A model generated the notes under the pieces. The model was not told where the DNA came from and ran no database searches. It saw only the letters and a program-made list of their open reading frames with translations. Made by a program: the position numbers and the translations under genes. DNA of 64,000 nucleotides from Collinsella sp. (lineage in GTDB: Bacteria > Actinomycetota > Coriobacteriia > Coriobacteriales > Coriobacteriaceae): assembly GCA_018382295.1 (NCBI GenBank), contig JAGZQF010000005.1, positions 1 through 64,000 of the forward strand, read 5' to 3'. How positions within the stretch are numbered: position 1 is the first letter of the stretch; the number at the start of each line of letters is the position of its first letter. Shown here in pieces: positions 41,180 to 49,906 of the stretch.

Positions 41180-43948
41180 TTACAGCAGCTCACCGTGACG
41201 GGCGATGTAGTGGCGCTTGGCCAGCTGGGTCAGCGCAATGTAGGCGGCGACGATGCCGATGAGCAGCGTAAAGAAGCTCGCCGGCAGCGGCATGAGGCCC
41301 AGAGCCTCGGCGATGGGGCTTGCCGGCAGCCAAGTGACGAGCGTCAGGCCCAGTACGGTGAGCACGCACAGCGCGGGCGCGGCGTGGTCGCGCGGGCTCG
41401 GCAGGTGCGGGGAGCGCAGCATGTGGATTACGAGCGTCTGCGACCACATAGACTCAACGAACCAACCGCTCTGGAAAATCGCCGCAAAGGTTGCCATGCC
41501 GGCAACATTGCCCGCGGCGGCAAGCTCGGCCCAGCTCGCGCCCACGGTGGCGGGGCACACCGCAAAGAAGAGCGCGGCGAAGGTCACGATGTCAAACAGC
41601 GAGCTCACGGGGCCCAGCTCGAGCATAAAGCCCTTGATGGACGCAGCGTCCCAGGCGCGCGGGCGGGCAGTCCAGGCATCGTCGACGGTGTCCCACGGCA
41701 GCGCGATGCACACGATCTCGTAGACCAGCGACAGCAGCACCAGCTGCAGGGCGCTCATGGGCAAAAACGGCAGGAACAGGCTCGCGACGGTCACGGACAG
41801 CACGTTGCCAAAGTTGGAGCTCACCGTGGTCTTGAGGTACTTGAGTAGGTTGCCGTAGGTGCGACGGCCTTCGATGATGCCGCGCTCGATCACGCCCAGG
41901 TCCTTCTGGAGCAAGATGATGTCGGCGGATTCTTTGGCGATGTCAACGGCCGAATCGACCGAGATGCCGCAGTCGCTCGCACGCATGGCGGCGGCGTCGT
42001 TGATGCCATCACCCATAAAGCCCACGGTATGGCCGAGCAGTTCACGCATGACGCGCACCAAGCGCGCCTTCTGCAGCGGCGAGAGCTTGGCAAAGAGATG
42101 GGTCTGCTCGGCGCGCTCCGCCAGCTCGGCGTCGTCGAGCGCATCGATCTCGGAGCCCAGCAAAACGTTGCTTGCGTCGATGCCAATCTGCTCGCAGACG
42201 GTGGCGGCGACGCGGTCGTTGTCGCCGGTCAGGACTTTTACCGCCACGCCCTTGGCCTCGAGGGTGGCGACGGCGCCCGCGGCGCTCGCTTTGGGCGGAT
42301 CGAGGAAGGCCAAAAAGCCCATCAGCACCATGTCGCACTCGTCGGCGATGCCAAACTCGCCCACGGTGCGCGGGTTGGTCTTCTGCGCCACGGCGATCAC
42401 GCGCAGGCCCTCGGCATTGAGTCCTGCCACCTGCTTGCGAATCTGGGCAAGCTTTTCTTCGGTGAGCGGCTGGGCGGCACCATCGACCTCGACAAAGGAG
42501 CAGATCTCGAGCATTTCCTCGGCAGCTCCCTTGGTGACCATCTGGGTTTTGCCCTGGGCGTCGGCGACAACTACGCTCAGGCGACGGCGCGAGAAATCGA
42601 AGGGCACCTCGTCGACCTTGGTATAGCGGTCGCGCAGGCTCTGGCCCAGCATGGAATCGGGTGCTGCGGCCGAGGGCGTCACATCGGCGCGGTCGATGAC
42701 GGCCAGGTCGATAAGGTTCTTGAGGCCGGTCTGGAAGAAGCTGTTCAAAAACGCATGGCGCAGCACGCGTGCGTCTTCGATGCCGTCGGTGTTGAGGTAG
42801 CGCTCGAGCACGATGCGGTCTTCGGTGAGGGTGCCGGTCTTGTCGCAGCACAGGACGTCCATCGCGCCGAGGTTTTGGATCGCCGGCAGTTCCTTGACGA
42901 TAACCTGGCGGCGGGCGAGGTCCTTGGCGCCCTGCGACAGGTTCGTGGTCACGATGACGGGAAGCATCTGCGGCGTGATGCCCACGGCCACGCTCGTGGC
43001 GAACAACAGCGCATCGATGACGTTGCCCTTGGTGGCGGCGTTGATGGCAAAGACGGCCGGCGCCATAACGAGCATGAGGCGTACAAGCAACATGGAGACG
43101 CTCGAGACGCCGCGGTCAAACGCGCTCTTCTCGCCGCGCCCGTTGAGCATCTTGGCGATGCCGCCCAGGTAGGTGTCCGAGCCGGTGGCAACGACAAGCG
43201 CCATGGCGGTGCCGTTTTGCACGGAGGTGCCGGTAAAGACGATGTTCTTGCAGGCGGAGAGTGGCAGCGCGGAGCCGTCGGCACCCTCGACGACGGTGAT
43301 GGCAGCGCTCTTCTCGACGGCCTCGCTCTCGCCGGTGAGTGCGGACTCGATCACAAACAGGTCGCGCGCGGTGATGATGCGGGCATCGGCCGGCACCATG
43401 TCGCCGGCAGAGAGGCGGATCACATCGCCGGGGACAAGCTCATCGAAGGGGATTTCGATGCGCTCGCCGTCGCGCAGGGCGCAGCAGGTGTTGGAGACCA
43501 GGTCCTTGAGGGCCTCGGCCGCATTGCCGCTGCGGGCTTCCTGGATAAACTTCATGCCGCCCGATACCAGCAGCATGATGCCGATGACGATGACCGTGGA
43601 GGGGTCGCGCTGTGGCTCGGGCACGGCGAGCACGTCGATGTAGAGCGAGACCAGTGCGAGCGCGGCGAGGATACCGGCGAAGGGATCGATGAATGCGTCG
43701 GCGATGCGGCGGGCGAGCGTCTTGGTCGGCGCCTCGATGGTGTTGGGGCCGACCGCGCTCAGGCGCTCGGCGGCGTGCTCGGCGGTGAGGCCGTCGGCCG
43801 TGGCGTCGAGCAGCACGAGGGTGTCCTCGGCGCTATGGGTGGCGGCGAAGACGGTGTTCTTGGACAGGCCGGCGTGAGCGGCGGGGCGCGCCGTGCGGCG
43901 GCGCTTGGAGATGGCTTCGAGTACCGTGGCGGTTTTGAGCATCAGCAT
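41180..43948 (-). CDS. mgtA: P-type Mg2+ transporter
   Basis: A 922-residue P3B-type ATPase for magnesium import. It shows the phosphorylation motif CDKTGTLTEDRI, the VKVLTGDNDRVAATVC segment, and the hinge MGDGINDAAAMRASDCGISVDSAVDIAKESADIILL typical of MgtA/MgtB (hinge and P-domain in order). About ten TM segments. GGAGG lies 6 nt before the start at 43948. The 5' region contains a small ORF at 44089-44160 with a strong ribosome site, which could be a regulatory leader. Confidence 0.95.
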   Translation of the reverse strand: MLMLKTATVLEAISKRRRTARPAAHAGLSKNTVFAATHSAEDTLVLLDATADGLTAEHAAERLSAVGPNTIEAPTKTLARRIADAFIDPFAGILAALALVSLYIDVLAVPEPQRDPSTVIVIGIMLLVSGGMKFIQEARSGNAAEALKDLVSNTCCALRDGERIEIPFDELVPGDVIRLSAGDMVPADARIITARDLFVIESALTGESEAVEKSAAITVVEGADGSALPLSACKNIVFTGTSVQNGTAMALVVATGSDTYLGGIAKMLNGRGEKSAFDRGVSSVSMLLVRLMLVMAPAVFAINAATKGNVIDALLFATSVAVGITPQMLPVIVTTNLSQGAKDLARRQVIVKELPAIQNLGAMDVLCCDKTGTLTEDRIVLERYLNTDGIEDARVLRHAFLNSFFQTGLKNLIDLAVIDRADVTPSAAAPDSMLGQSLRDRYTKVDEVPFDFSRRRLSVVVADAQGKTQMVTKGAAEEMLEICSFVEVDGAAQPLTEEKLAQIRKQVAGLNAEGLRVIAVAQKTNPRTVGEFGIADECDMVLMGFLAFLDPPKASAAGAVATLEAKGVAVKVLTGDNDRVAATVCEQIGIDASNVLLGSEIDALDDAELAERAEQTHLFAKLSPLQKARLVRVMRELLGHTVGFMGDGINDAAAMRASDCGISVDSAVDIAKESADIILLQKDLGVIERGIIEGRRTYGNLLKYLKTTVSSNFGNVLSVTVASLFLPFLPMSALQLVLLSLVYEIVCIALPWDTVDDAWTARPRAWDAASIKGFMLELGPVSSLFDIVTFAALFFAVCPATVGASWAELAAAGNVAGMATFAAIFQSGWFVESMWSQTLVIHMLRSPHLPSPRDHAAPALCVLTVLGLTLVTWLPASPIAEALGLMPLPASFFTLLIGIVAAYIALTQLAKRHYIARHGELL

Positions 43949-44030
43949 AGGGTCCTCCTTGTTGAAGGGAGTTAGCGTACGTGTCGTATGTGCTTCAAAA
44001 AACCTAGATGTCGCTCACGTCATGCTCGCG

Positions 44031-44067
44031 AACCACCACAAAGGGGACAGGCACCTTTGTGGTGGTT
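44031..44067. repeat. Intergenic palindrome family B, copy upstream of mgtA
   Basis: CCACCACAAAGG and CCTTTGTGGTGG surround GGACAGGCA, identical in the core to the copy at 37291. It lies in the mgtA leader, between the small ORF and the mgtA start. Confidence 0.8.
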
Positions 44068-44088
44068 TTGGCGATTAGTTCGTGGCGC

Positions 44089-44160
44089 TTATGCGTGTGC
44101 GGAATCCTCGCGGCGTGCCGAGGGCGACATGCAGGTTTTTCGACTATGACTGCCTTCCAT
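44089..44160 (-). CDS. Possible leader peptide upstream of mgtA
   Basis: A 23-codon ORF (MEGSHSRKTC, then MSPSARREDSAHA) with a near-consensus ribosome site (AAGGAGG) 6 nt before its ATG. It ends 140 nt before mgtA on the same strand. Short leader ORFs control mgtA in enterobacteria, but this peptide has no sequence similarity to MgtL. It is supported only by the ribosome site and position. Confidence 0.45.
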   Translation of the reverse strand: MEGSHSRKTCMSPSARREDSAHA

Positions 44161-44384
44161 GGCACACCTCCTTAAGGCCGGGCGCTGCGCGCTTTGGGTA
44201 TCTCGTACCCGTTTGAATCCGCCCGTATTCTTGATGAGGGGGTTTATCGTGTCAACCCCATTGTTCGGAAAACCATTGCCCCTGACAAAGCCTTTACAGA
44301 ATGCCGTGGCCTGAAAGCGCACCCGCAACGCGCCCTGCCTGCGCTAAACTGGAGGGCACGTACGCAATTACGAGAGGAGCCCAC

Positions 44385-45068
44385 ATGGAGGCTTACAAGC
44401 AAGAGTTCATCAAGTTTATGGTTGAGTCCGACGTCCTTAAGTTCGGCAGCTTTACGCTCAAGAGCGGCCGTCAGTCCCCGTTCTTTATGAACGCCGGCGC
44501 TTACGTGACTGGCTATCAGCTCAAGAAGCTGGGCGAGTACTACGCCCAGGCCATCCACGATAACTTTGGCGACGACTTTGACGTGCTGTTCGGGCCTGCC
44601 TACAAGGGTATTCCCCTGGCCGTCGTGACCGCGATTGCCTACCACGAGCTGTACGGCAAGGAGGTCAAGTACTGCTGCGACCGCAAGGAGGCCAAGGACC
44701 ACGGTGCCGACAAGGGCAACCTGCTGGGCTACGAGCCCCAGGACGGCGACCGTGTGGTCATGGTCGAGGACGTCACCACCAGCGGCAAGTCCATCGATGA
44801 GACCTATCCCAAGGTCAAGGCTGCTGCCGATGTCGAGATCAAGGGTCTGATCGTGTCCCTCAACCGCATGGAGGTCGGCAAGGGCGGCGTGACCACCGCA
44901 CAGAAGGAGATCGAGGCCAAGTACGGTTTCCCCGTCGCGAGCATCGTCTCTATGGCCGAGGTCGTCGAGACCCTCTACAACCACGAGATCGACGGCAAGG
45001 TCGTCATCGATGACGAGCTCAAGGCCGCCATCGACGCCTACTACGAGCAGTACGGAGTCCGGGAGTAG
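44385..45068 (+). CDS. pyrE: Orotate phosphoribosyltransferase
   Basis: A 227-residue enzyme of pyrimidine synthesis that joins orotate to PRPP to make OMP. The PRPP-binding motif is VVMVEDVTTSGKS; the N-terminal FGSFTLKSGRQSPFFMNAG and the VLFGPAYKGIPLAV segments are family-typical. AGAGGAG precedes the start at 44385. It stands alone here, with a strong hairpin right after its stop. Confidence 0.96.
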   Translation: MEAYKQEFIKFMVESDVLKFGSFTLKSGRQSPFFMNAGAYVTGYQLKKLGEYYAQAIHDNFGDDFDVLFGPAYKGIPLAVVTAIAYHELYGKEVKYCCDRKEAKDHGADKGNLLGYEPQDGDRVVMVEDVTTSGKSIDETYPKVKAAADVEIKGLIVSLNRMEVGKGGVTTAQKEIEAKYGFPVASIVSMAEVVETLYNHEIDGKVVIDDELKAAIDAYYEQYGVRE

Positions 45069-45240
45069 TTACGCGGTTTTCCAAACCGCGTAACGGCTCG
45101 ACGCTGCGCGCCGCCCAGAGCGACAATTTGTCATTCAAAAAGGCAAGGCATGACCAGAAGGTCTATGCCTTGCCTTTTTCATGCCAACTTGTTCGCTCTG
45201 GACGTCGCTCGCTGTCCGTCCTCTACCTGCGGCGTTGTCT
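45068..45240 (+). repeat. Structured intergenic element, copy 2
   Basis: First hairpin GTTACGCGGTTT/AAACCGCGTAAC (45068-45094). Then the box GACGCTGCGC (45100-45109), a stem CCAGAGCG..CAA/TTG..CGCTCTGG, a long inner stem AAAAAGGCAAGGCAT/ATGCCTTGCCTTTTT around GACCAGAAGGTC, and the right box CGCTCGCTGTCCGTCC plus CTCTACCTGCGGCGTTG. The copy at 54137 has the same parts with paired substitutions in the stems. Confidence 0.75.
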
Positions 45241-45258
45241 TGCCCCGGATGCGGCAGT

Positions 45259-45312
45259 AGTCATTGGGGACGTTCTTGTTTGACTAGTCGTTTAAGAACG
45301 TCCCCAATGACT
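45259..45312. repeat. Intergenic palindrome family C
   Basis: AGTCATTGGGGACGTTCTT (45259-45277) and AAGAACGTCCCCAATGACT (45294-45312) are perfect 19-bp inverted arms around GACTAGTC. Degenerate units of the same type occur near 28799 and 54313. Confidence 0.8.
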
Positions 45313-45320
45313 AGTCAGAG

Positions 45321-45389
45321 ATGAGCGTGGGTAATCTCCCGGTTTTGGCCTGTGTGGGGGGCTCAAAGTGGGAGATTATCCACTCTCAT
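45321..45389. repeat. 20-bp inverted repeat upstream of the XRE-type gene
   Basis: Arms 45321-45340 and 45370-45389 match at 18 of 20 positions (core TAATCTCCC/GGGAGATTA). It lies 135 bp before the regulator gene. It could be an operator or another mobile palindrome. Confidence 0.6.
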
Positions 45390-45524
45390 GATTTGAGTGT
45401 CCAAAAATCCACGCTCGTTTGGTCGGTGCATGTCTACGCAGCGTAGGTTGTCGAGGGCAGTCTTCAAATGGATACTGACTCTTGAACCGGTTCGCTCCAT
45501 TCCTCCAATCTGATCGGACATCTC

Positions 45525-46055
45525 ATGAACCAGACACCGCAAAGCAATGTCCCCCATACTTTTTTGGCGGCACATGCCATCAAGCGGCTGCGCGAAGATC
45601 GCGGCCTCACCCAGCGCGCCCTGGCGGAAAGCCTTGGCGTGACCGATAAAGCCGTCAGCAAGTGGGAGTCCGGCCGCGGCCTTCCCGACATTTCCCTCGT
45701 TGAGCCTTTGGCCCAGAGACTCGGCATAAGCGTGGCTGAGCTTTTGGCTGGTGACATTCGGGCCAACGCCAACCGTGCAGGCAATATGCTCAAAGGCGTC
45801 TTTTACGTTTGCCCTATCTGCGGAAACGTTGTGCACGCGCTCGGAGAAGGCAGCTTTAGCTGCTGCGGCTCCACGATGTTTCCCCAGGAGGCCGAAGAGC
45901 CGGACGCGGACCACGCCTTTTCCATCGAGCGCATCGAGGACGATTGGTACGTCACGCTCGACCATCCCATGACCAAGGATCATTACATTAGCTTTGTGGC
46001 ATATGCGACTATGGATGGCATCTGTTTAAAGAAGCTCTATCCTGAGCAATCCTGA
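45525..46055 (+). CDS. XRE family regulator with desulfoferrodoxin-like domain (frameshifted)
   Basis: The 176-residue reading frame has an XRE helix-turn-helix (IKRLREDRGLTQRALAESLGVTDKAVSKWE) and a zinc/iron-binding part (CPICGNVVHALGEGSFSCCG, then DHPMTKDHYISFVAYAT) that resembles desulfoferrodoxin/neelaredoxin. A tandem 10-bp duplication (CCTGAGCAAT twice, 46041-46060) shifts the frame and creates the stop at 46055. Without it the protein would run to 46155 and be 206 residues long. It may still work as a truncated repressor. Confidence 0.85.
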   Translation: MNQTPQSNVPHTFLAAHAIKRLREDRGLTQRALAESLGVTDKAVSKWESGRGLPDISLVEPLAQRLGISVAELLAGDIRANANRAGNMLKGVFYVCPICGNVVHALGEGSFSCCGSTMFPQEAEEPDADHAFSIERIEDDWYVTLDHPMTKDHYISFVAYATMDGICLKKLYPEQS

Positions 46056-46155
46056 GCAATCGGTGCAACCGCGCTTTCATATCATCGGACGCGGCAGAAT
46101 GTACCTCTACTGTAACCAGCACGGACTCTTTGTTTTGCCGACGCCTCGCAAGTAA
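46056..46155 (+). pseudogene. Out-of-frame C-terminal tail of the XRE-type gene
   Basis: Reading on from the second copy of the 10-bp duplication gives EQSVQPRFHIIGRGR and MYLYCNQHGLFVLPTPRK, then a stop at 46153-46155. A cysteine and aromatic residues at this point suit the metal-binding domain. This stretch is clearly protein-like and is cut off by the frameshift. Confidence 0.75.
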
Positions 46156-46190
46156 AAGCCCGCTGTCCGCCCGATGCCCCTGCGCCAACG

Positions 46191-46257
46191 AGTTGCGGTG
46201 GAATAGTTCCTGAAAGTGCTGGTTTAGAGCCTAAACAGGAGCTATTTCACCGCAACT
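46191..46257. repeat. Intergenic palindrome family A, copy 4
   Basis: AGTTGCGGTGGAATAGTTCC T (46191-46211) and AGGAGCTATTTCACCGCAAC T (46237-46257), inverted. Confidence 0.8.
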
Positions 46258-46293
46258 TAGGAGGGCGATTGGAGGCGCGGTGGGGCCGGATTG

Positions 46294-47148
46294 TTATTTG
46301 AGGCCGGGGAGGCGGGTGTAGGGGAACGAGCGCTCTAGGAACTCGGCGCAGCGGGCGTAGTCTTTGGCGAAGTAGCTGCTGTAGAGCGAATCGAGCACGT
46401 ATTGCACGGCGATGTGGCTGGCGAACTGCGTGATGCGGTGCGTCATGCTCTCGTGGTCGCTCACCGTGAGGTAGGCGGCAAAGCCGGGGTGCAGGCGCGC
46501 ACAATAAGGTGTGCCGATGACAATGACGGGAACATGTCGGCTGCTGAGGATCGGCAAGATTTCCTTGAGGTTGGGCGCAAGGCCGCTGTAGGAGATTACG
46601 ATCGCCACATTGCCGGAATCCGAGGCGAGCGCCGTGCGCACCTGGGCCTCGGTGCTGCTGTAGCATGTGGCGCTCTTGCCGGACGAAAGCAAGCGGTCGC
46701 GGAACATCCCCGCTGGATAGAGGTTGTGCGAGCCGGTGTAGATGTCGACCTGCCGTGCCTTCGCGATCAGTTTGGCGGCGTGGTCGAGCTGTGCGGGGTC
46801 GAGCAGCTCCTGCGTCTCGGCCAGCGTGGTCTGGTAGAGCCCTTCCATGCGCTCCATAACCTGCGCAGGCGTGGACGTGGCATCGAAGGGAAAGTTGATA
46901 TCTACGTCGCGGCGGTTGCCTGCTTCGGTCGCCAGACGGATGAGCTCGACCTTGAGATCCTTAAAGCCCTCGAGGCCGAGCTTTTTGCAAAAACGGTGCA
47001 CGCTTGCGACCGAAACATTGGCGCGGGCGGCAAACTCCTTAATGGAGAGTCCGCGGATGTCTTCGCCCATGGCGAGGGCCGAGATGCCGAGCTGCTGCTC
47101 GGTAGGGGTTAGGCCCTGTGCCTCGGTAATCTTGCGTTTGATATCCAT
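46294..47148 (-). CDS. RpiR family transcriptional regulator
   Basis: A 284-residue regulator. An N-terminal HTH_6 domain (LSIKEFAARANVSVASVHRFCKKLGLEGFKDLK) is followed by a SIS sugar-phosphate-binding domain (IYTGSHNLYPAGMFRDRL; VAIVISYSGLAPNLKEIL). The start at 47148 follows GGGAG; the longer frame from 47178 is less likely. It lies 42 bp downstream of the large glycosidase gene on the same strand, so it probably senses a sugar phosphate made from that enzyme's product. Confidence 0.9.
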   Translation of the reverse strand: MDIKRKITEAQGLTPTEQQLGISALAMGEDIRGLSIKEFAARANVSVASVHRFCKKLGLEGFKDLKVELIRLATEAGNRRDVDINFPFDATSTPAQVMERMEGLYQTTLAETQELLDPAQLDHAAKLIAKARQVDIYTGSHNLYPAGMFRDRLLSSGKSATCYSSTEAQVRTALASDSGNVAIVISYSGLAPNLKEILPILSSRHVPVIVIGTPYCARLHPGFAAYLTVSDHESMTHRITQFASHIAVQYVLDSLYSSYFAKDYARCAEFLERSFPYTRLPGLK

Positions 47149-47170
47149 TCGAACTCCCGCACTCGCCAAA

Positions 47171-47203
47171 CCTGCCAAAAAGGGACGGGTTTATTTTGGC
47201 AGG
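47171..47203. repeat. Palindrome overlapping the end of the glycosidase gene
   Basis: CCTGCCAAAAAGGGACGGG and the following TTTATTTTGGCAGG contain the last codons (NLPK, stop) of the glycosidase. Read on the transcribed strand it matches the element after the AraC gene at 50921 in 24 of 25 positions. Confidence 0.7.
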
Positions 47204-49791
47204 TTTTGCCCGAGAAGGGTAACGGGGCCGAGGACACCGCTGGGCGCGACGGGCTCGGTGAGGGCGAAGATGTCGGGAATCGCATGGTCGAGTGTGTTGA
47301 TGACATCGATGGTGAGCTCGTGCGTGCCGGCGGCAAGCGCGCCTGTCGCAAAGCGATAGGGCGGGCAGATGCGCGTGCCGAGCGTTTGTCCGTCGAGCGT
47401 GAGTGTTGCGACTTCGTAGACATCCCCCAGGTCAATGGCGGTGTGGGCGAGGTCGTCGGTCAGCTCGAACGACGTGCGATAGTGGAACGTGCCGCAGATG
47501 CCGGCGAACTGCTCGGCCGTGAGGTCGCACAGTTGCTCGAGCTTTTGCGGCTCGCCAAAGGTTCCATCGCTGCCGGCAGGGGAGAGGGCAACGGTCCACG
47601 GTCCGTCGATGCTAAGGCAAACCGCATCATCCGCATTCGTGTTCGCCCCGTCATCGAGTCCGACCTCGTCGCCCGTTCCCAGAACAACAACGCAGCTCTC
47701 GAAGGGCGCCAGCTCCAACGCGCCATCAAACGCAACGGGTTCGGTGCCGTTCAGCAGGTCGAGGCGCGTGCCGCAAAGGCGCTCGCCTCGAGCAAGTGCA
47801 ACCGTACAGCAAATACTTTCACGCGGATGCTCGTTGACTAGCATCACATAGGTCTCGCCCGCACGCTTGTAGCGAAGTGCGCGCAGCCAGGGCTGTGGCC
47901 TATCGGTCACAACGGTCTGCAGCCCCGCGTCTGCCAGCGCGTCCGCCACATCGGCAAGTGGCGTTGCCGTAAGCCCGTCCAGATCGGCTGCGCCATCCGC
48001 GTCATAAAGAGCGCCGGGCACTTCGTCAGCAGCGAGCACCGTGACACCCGCGGCCATCATGCGCCTCACCTTTTCCGCTGTAGCCGCGCCAATAAACGAA
48101 GCCCCGGGCATAACAAACGCCTGGTAGCGACAGCCATTAACGGCAAACGTCCCATCGTCAATCGAAACCTCGTAACGCTCCTCATTCTCAAAAGCCTCTG
48201 CCGGCACAAAATCAAAGCCGATCTGCGCGCGCGTGAGTTCGGCCGCCACGCGCTCGACGGGCATGGCGTTGCCGGCCCATTCGGCGTCGGCATGGTACAG
48301 AATGGCGACGGGGCGAGCGGCAGCGCCTTCCGAAAGGAGCGTCGCCGTGCGATTCATATAGCGCATGAGCTGGCCAAAGTGCGGCCATTGCGGGTTGTTG
48401 CCGTGCGCGTAAAAGTGCGGCGGGCAGTCCCAATCGGGGAAGGGCGCCATGCTAAACGCGTGCGGCGTAAACCAGTTAATACCGCGGACGAGCATATGGT
48501 CGGCGATCCACTTCATCTCGCGCAGGCCCTCGTGCCAGCCAAAGGCGCCAAAGACCTCGGCCATGCAGCGCCCCTGCTTTTTGGGGTCGAGGCGCGCTGC
48601 CGAAGATTCCAACTTGGCGAGCGCGTACGTAAAGAACTCCATGTTCCATGCGCCGTGGAAGTAGCTGTAGCGCCCGCGGTCAATTCCGGGGGCAAGCTGG
48701 TTGATGACCACATCCACGCCAGCCATGTCCTGCCCCGCGACCGCGCGGAAGTAATGTCCGGCGCCCTGGCCCAGGCGCGTGTGGCAACTCTTGTCCTCGA
48801 TCACGTGGCCAATGTGCATAATGCCGTGCGCGCGGCACCAATCGCCAATCTGCTCGTCAAAGCAGCTGCGGTAGAGCTGCGTAGCAAGGTCCATATAGGC
48901 GTGGCGAACCTGGGCGCCGTTTGCCTCGCGCGTCCAAAGGCCGTGCAACTTGGTAAGCCAATTCTCGCCAAGCGCATCATGTAGGCGGCGGGCAAGCTCG
49001 TCCGACCACGGCAGCGCCAAGTCGTTTCGCCCGATAAAGCTGCTGGTAGAGGCATCGTCGAGCGTGGTGCCCTTCTCGTTCATAAAGCCGGGCTCGTCGG
49101 TAAAGAAGCCCAAGATCGTTTTGCCAAACTCGTCGCCCAGATGCTCAAACGTGGGCTCGTAGACGGCGTCGATGAGCACGTAGCACGAGGCGGCGTCGAC
49201 CATGTTGATGTACTCATCGCGAAAGCCGGTCTTTTGGCTGGTGATGTAGAGTTCGATCGTGGTGACGCCGGCGGGGGCGTCAAAACGCAGGCGGGCGGGT
49301 GCGCCATCGTCACCATGCTCAACAGCAAGCGCAAGATCGAGTGGCGCACCGGCGGCATCAAAAGCCGCTGCGCCCACAAAGCGCTCGGTGGGGTCCATGA
49401 GATTACCGAGCTTGATAGTCGTGGACGGCTGGGGACCAACGACCGTAATCGTGCGATGCTTGAGCACGGTTTTCTTGAGCGCGGGGTCGACGTCATCGCC
49501 CGCAAGCGCGCCGTTGGCATAGCCTGTGGGGAAGTGGGCGTCGTCGAGCAGCCAGATCTTTAACCCCAGGCGCTTGCACTCGCCGATGATAAAGCGCAGG
49601 TCAGACCACCAGCCGTCGCGACAGAAATCGGGATGCGTGCGCGATTCCAGGCAGACCTCGCGGATGTCCGCCCCAGCGATCTGCTCCAGATACTCGGTGA
49701 TCGTCTCGCGCGCCTCGCCCTTGAGCCACAAGAACGGAAGCACGTGGTTGTCGTAGATGCCGCCAAGCACCTGCTCAAAATACGCCGCCAT
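47191..49791 (-). CDS. Large glycoside hydrolase, GH106-like (alpha-L-rhamnosidase type)
   Basis: An 866-residue protein. An N-terminal TIM barrel shows RETITEYLEQIAGADIREVCLE and LGLKIWLLDDAHFPTGYANG, like GH106 and related glycosidases, which keep a W-L-x-D-D/E-x-x-P-S/T-G segment. Later parts include GFFTDEPGFMN and SRTHPDFCRDGWW. The C-terminus (about 740-866) is a galactose-binding-like beta domain. There is no signal peptide. The start at 49791 follows TTGGAGGAG. It is divergent from an AraC gene 115 bp away and followed by a RpiR gene. Substrate is not proven; a plant glycoside or pectin fragment is likely. Confidence 0.78.
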   Translation of the reverse strand: MAAYFEQVLGGIYDNHVLPFLWLKGEARETITEYLEQIAGADIREVCLESRTHPDFCRDGWWSDLRFIIGECKRLGLKIWLLDDAHFPTGYANGALAGDDVDPALKKTVLKHRTITVVGPQPSTTIKLGNLMDPTERFVGAAAFDAAGAPLDLALAVEHGDDGAPARLRFDAPAGVTTIELYITSQKTGFRDEYINMVDAASCYVLIDAVYEPTFEHLGDEFGKTILGFFTDEPGFMNEKGTTLDDASTSSFIGRNDLALPWSDELARRLHDALGENWLTKLHGLWTREANGAQVRHAYMDLATQLYRSCFDEQIGDWCRAHGIMHIGHVIEDKSCHTRLGQGAGHYFRAVAGQDMAGVDVVINQLAPGIDRGRYSYFHGAWNMEFFTYALAKLESSAARLDPKKQGRCMAEVFGAFGWHEGLREMKWIADHMLVRGINWFTPHAFSMAPFPDWDCPPHFYAHGNNPQWPHFGQLMRYMNRTATLLSEGAAARPVAILYHADAEWAGNAMPVERVAAELTRAQIGFDFVPAEAFENEERYEVSIDDGTFAVNGCRYQAFVMPGASFIGAATAEKVRRMMAAGVTVLAADEVPGALYDADGAADLDGLTATPLADVADALADAGLQTVVTDRPQPWLRALRYKRAGETYVMLVNEHPRESICCTVALARGERLCGTRLDLLNGTEPVAFDGALELAPFESCVVVLGTGDEVGLDDGANTNADDAVCLSIDGPWTVALSPAGSDGTFGEPQKLEQLCDLTAEQFAGICGTFHYRTSFELTDDLAHTAIDLGDVYEVATLTLDGQTLGTRICPPYRFATGALAAGTHELTIDVINTLDHAIPDIFALTEPVAPSGVLGPVTLLGQNLPK

Positions 49792-49906
49792 ATACGCTCC
49801 TCCAAAACAGCCTTTCAAATTCATTGAAGTCAGAGTACGCCGAGCGCGCAGCCCTGCTAATATCAAAACCACGGCAGAATATGACCGAATCAACGATGGT
49901 GATGTA

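Noticed and set aside
42029..43975. 648-codon open frame opposite mgtA
   Set aside because: Antisense shadow of a strongly conserved P-type ATPase; the composition is His/Gly/Asp-rich without any fold.
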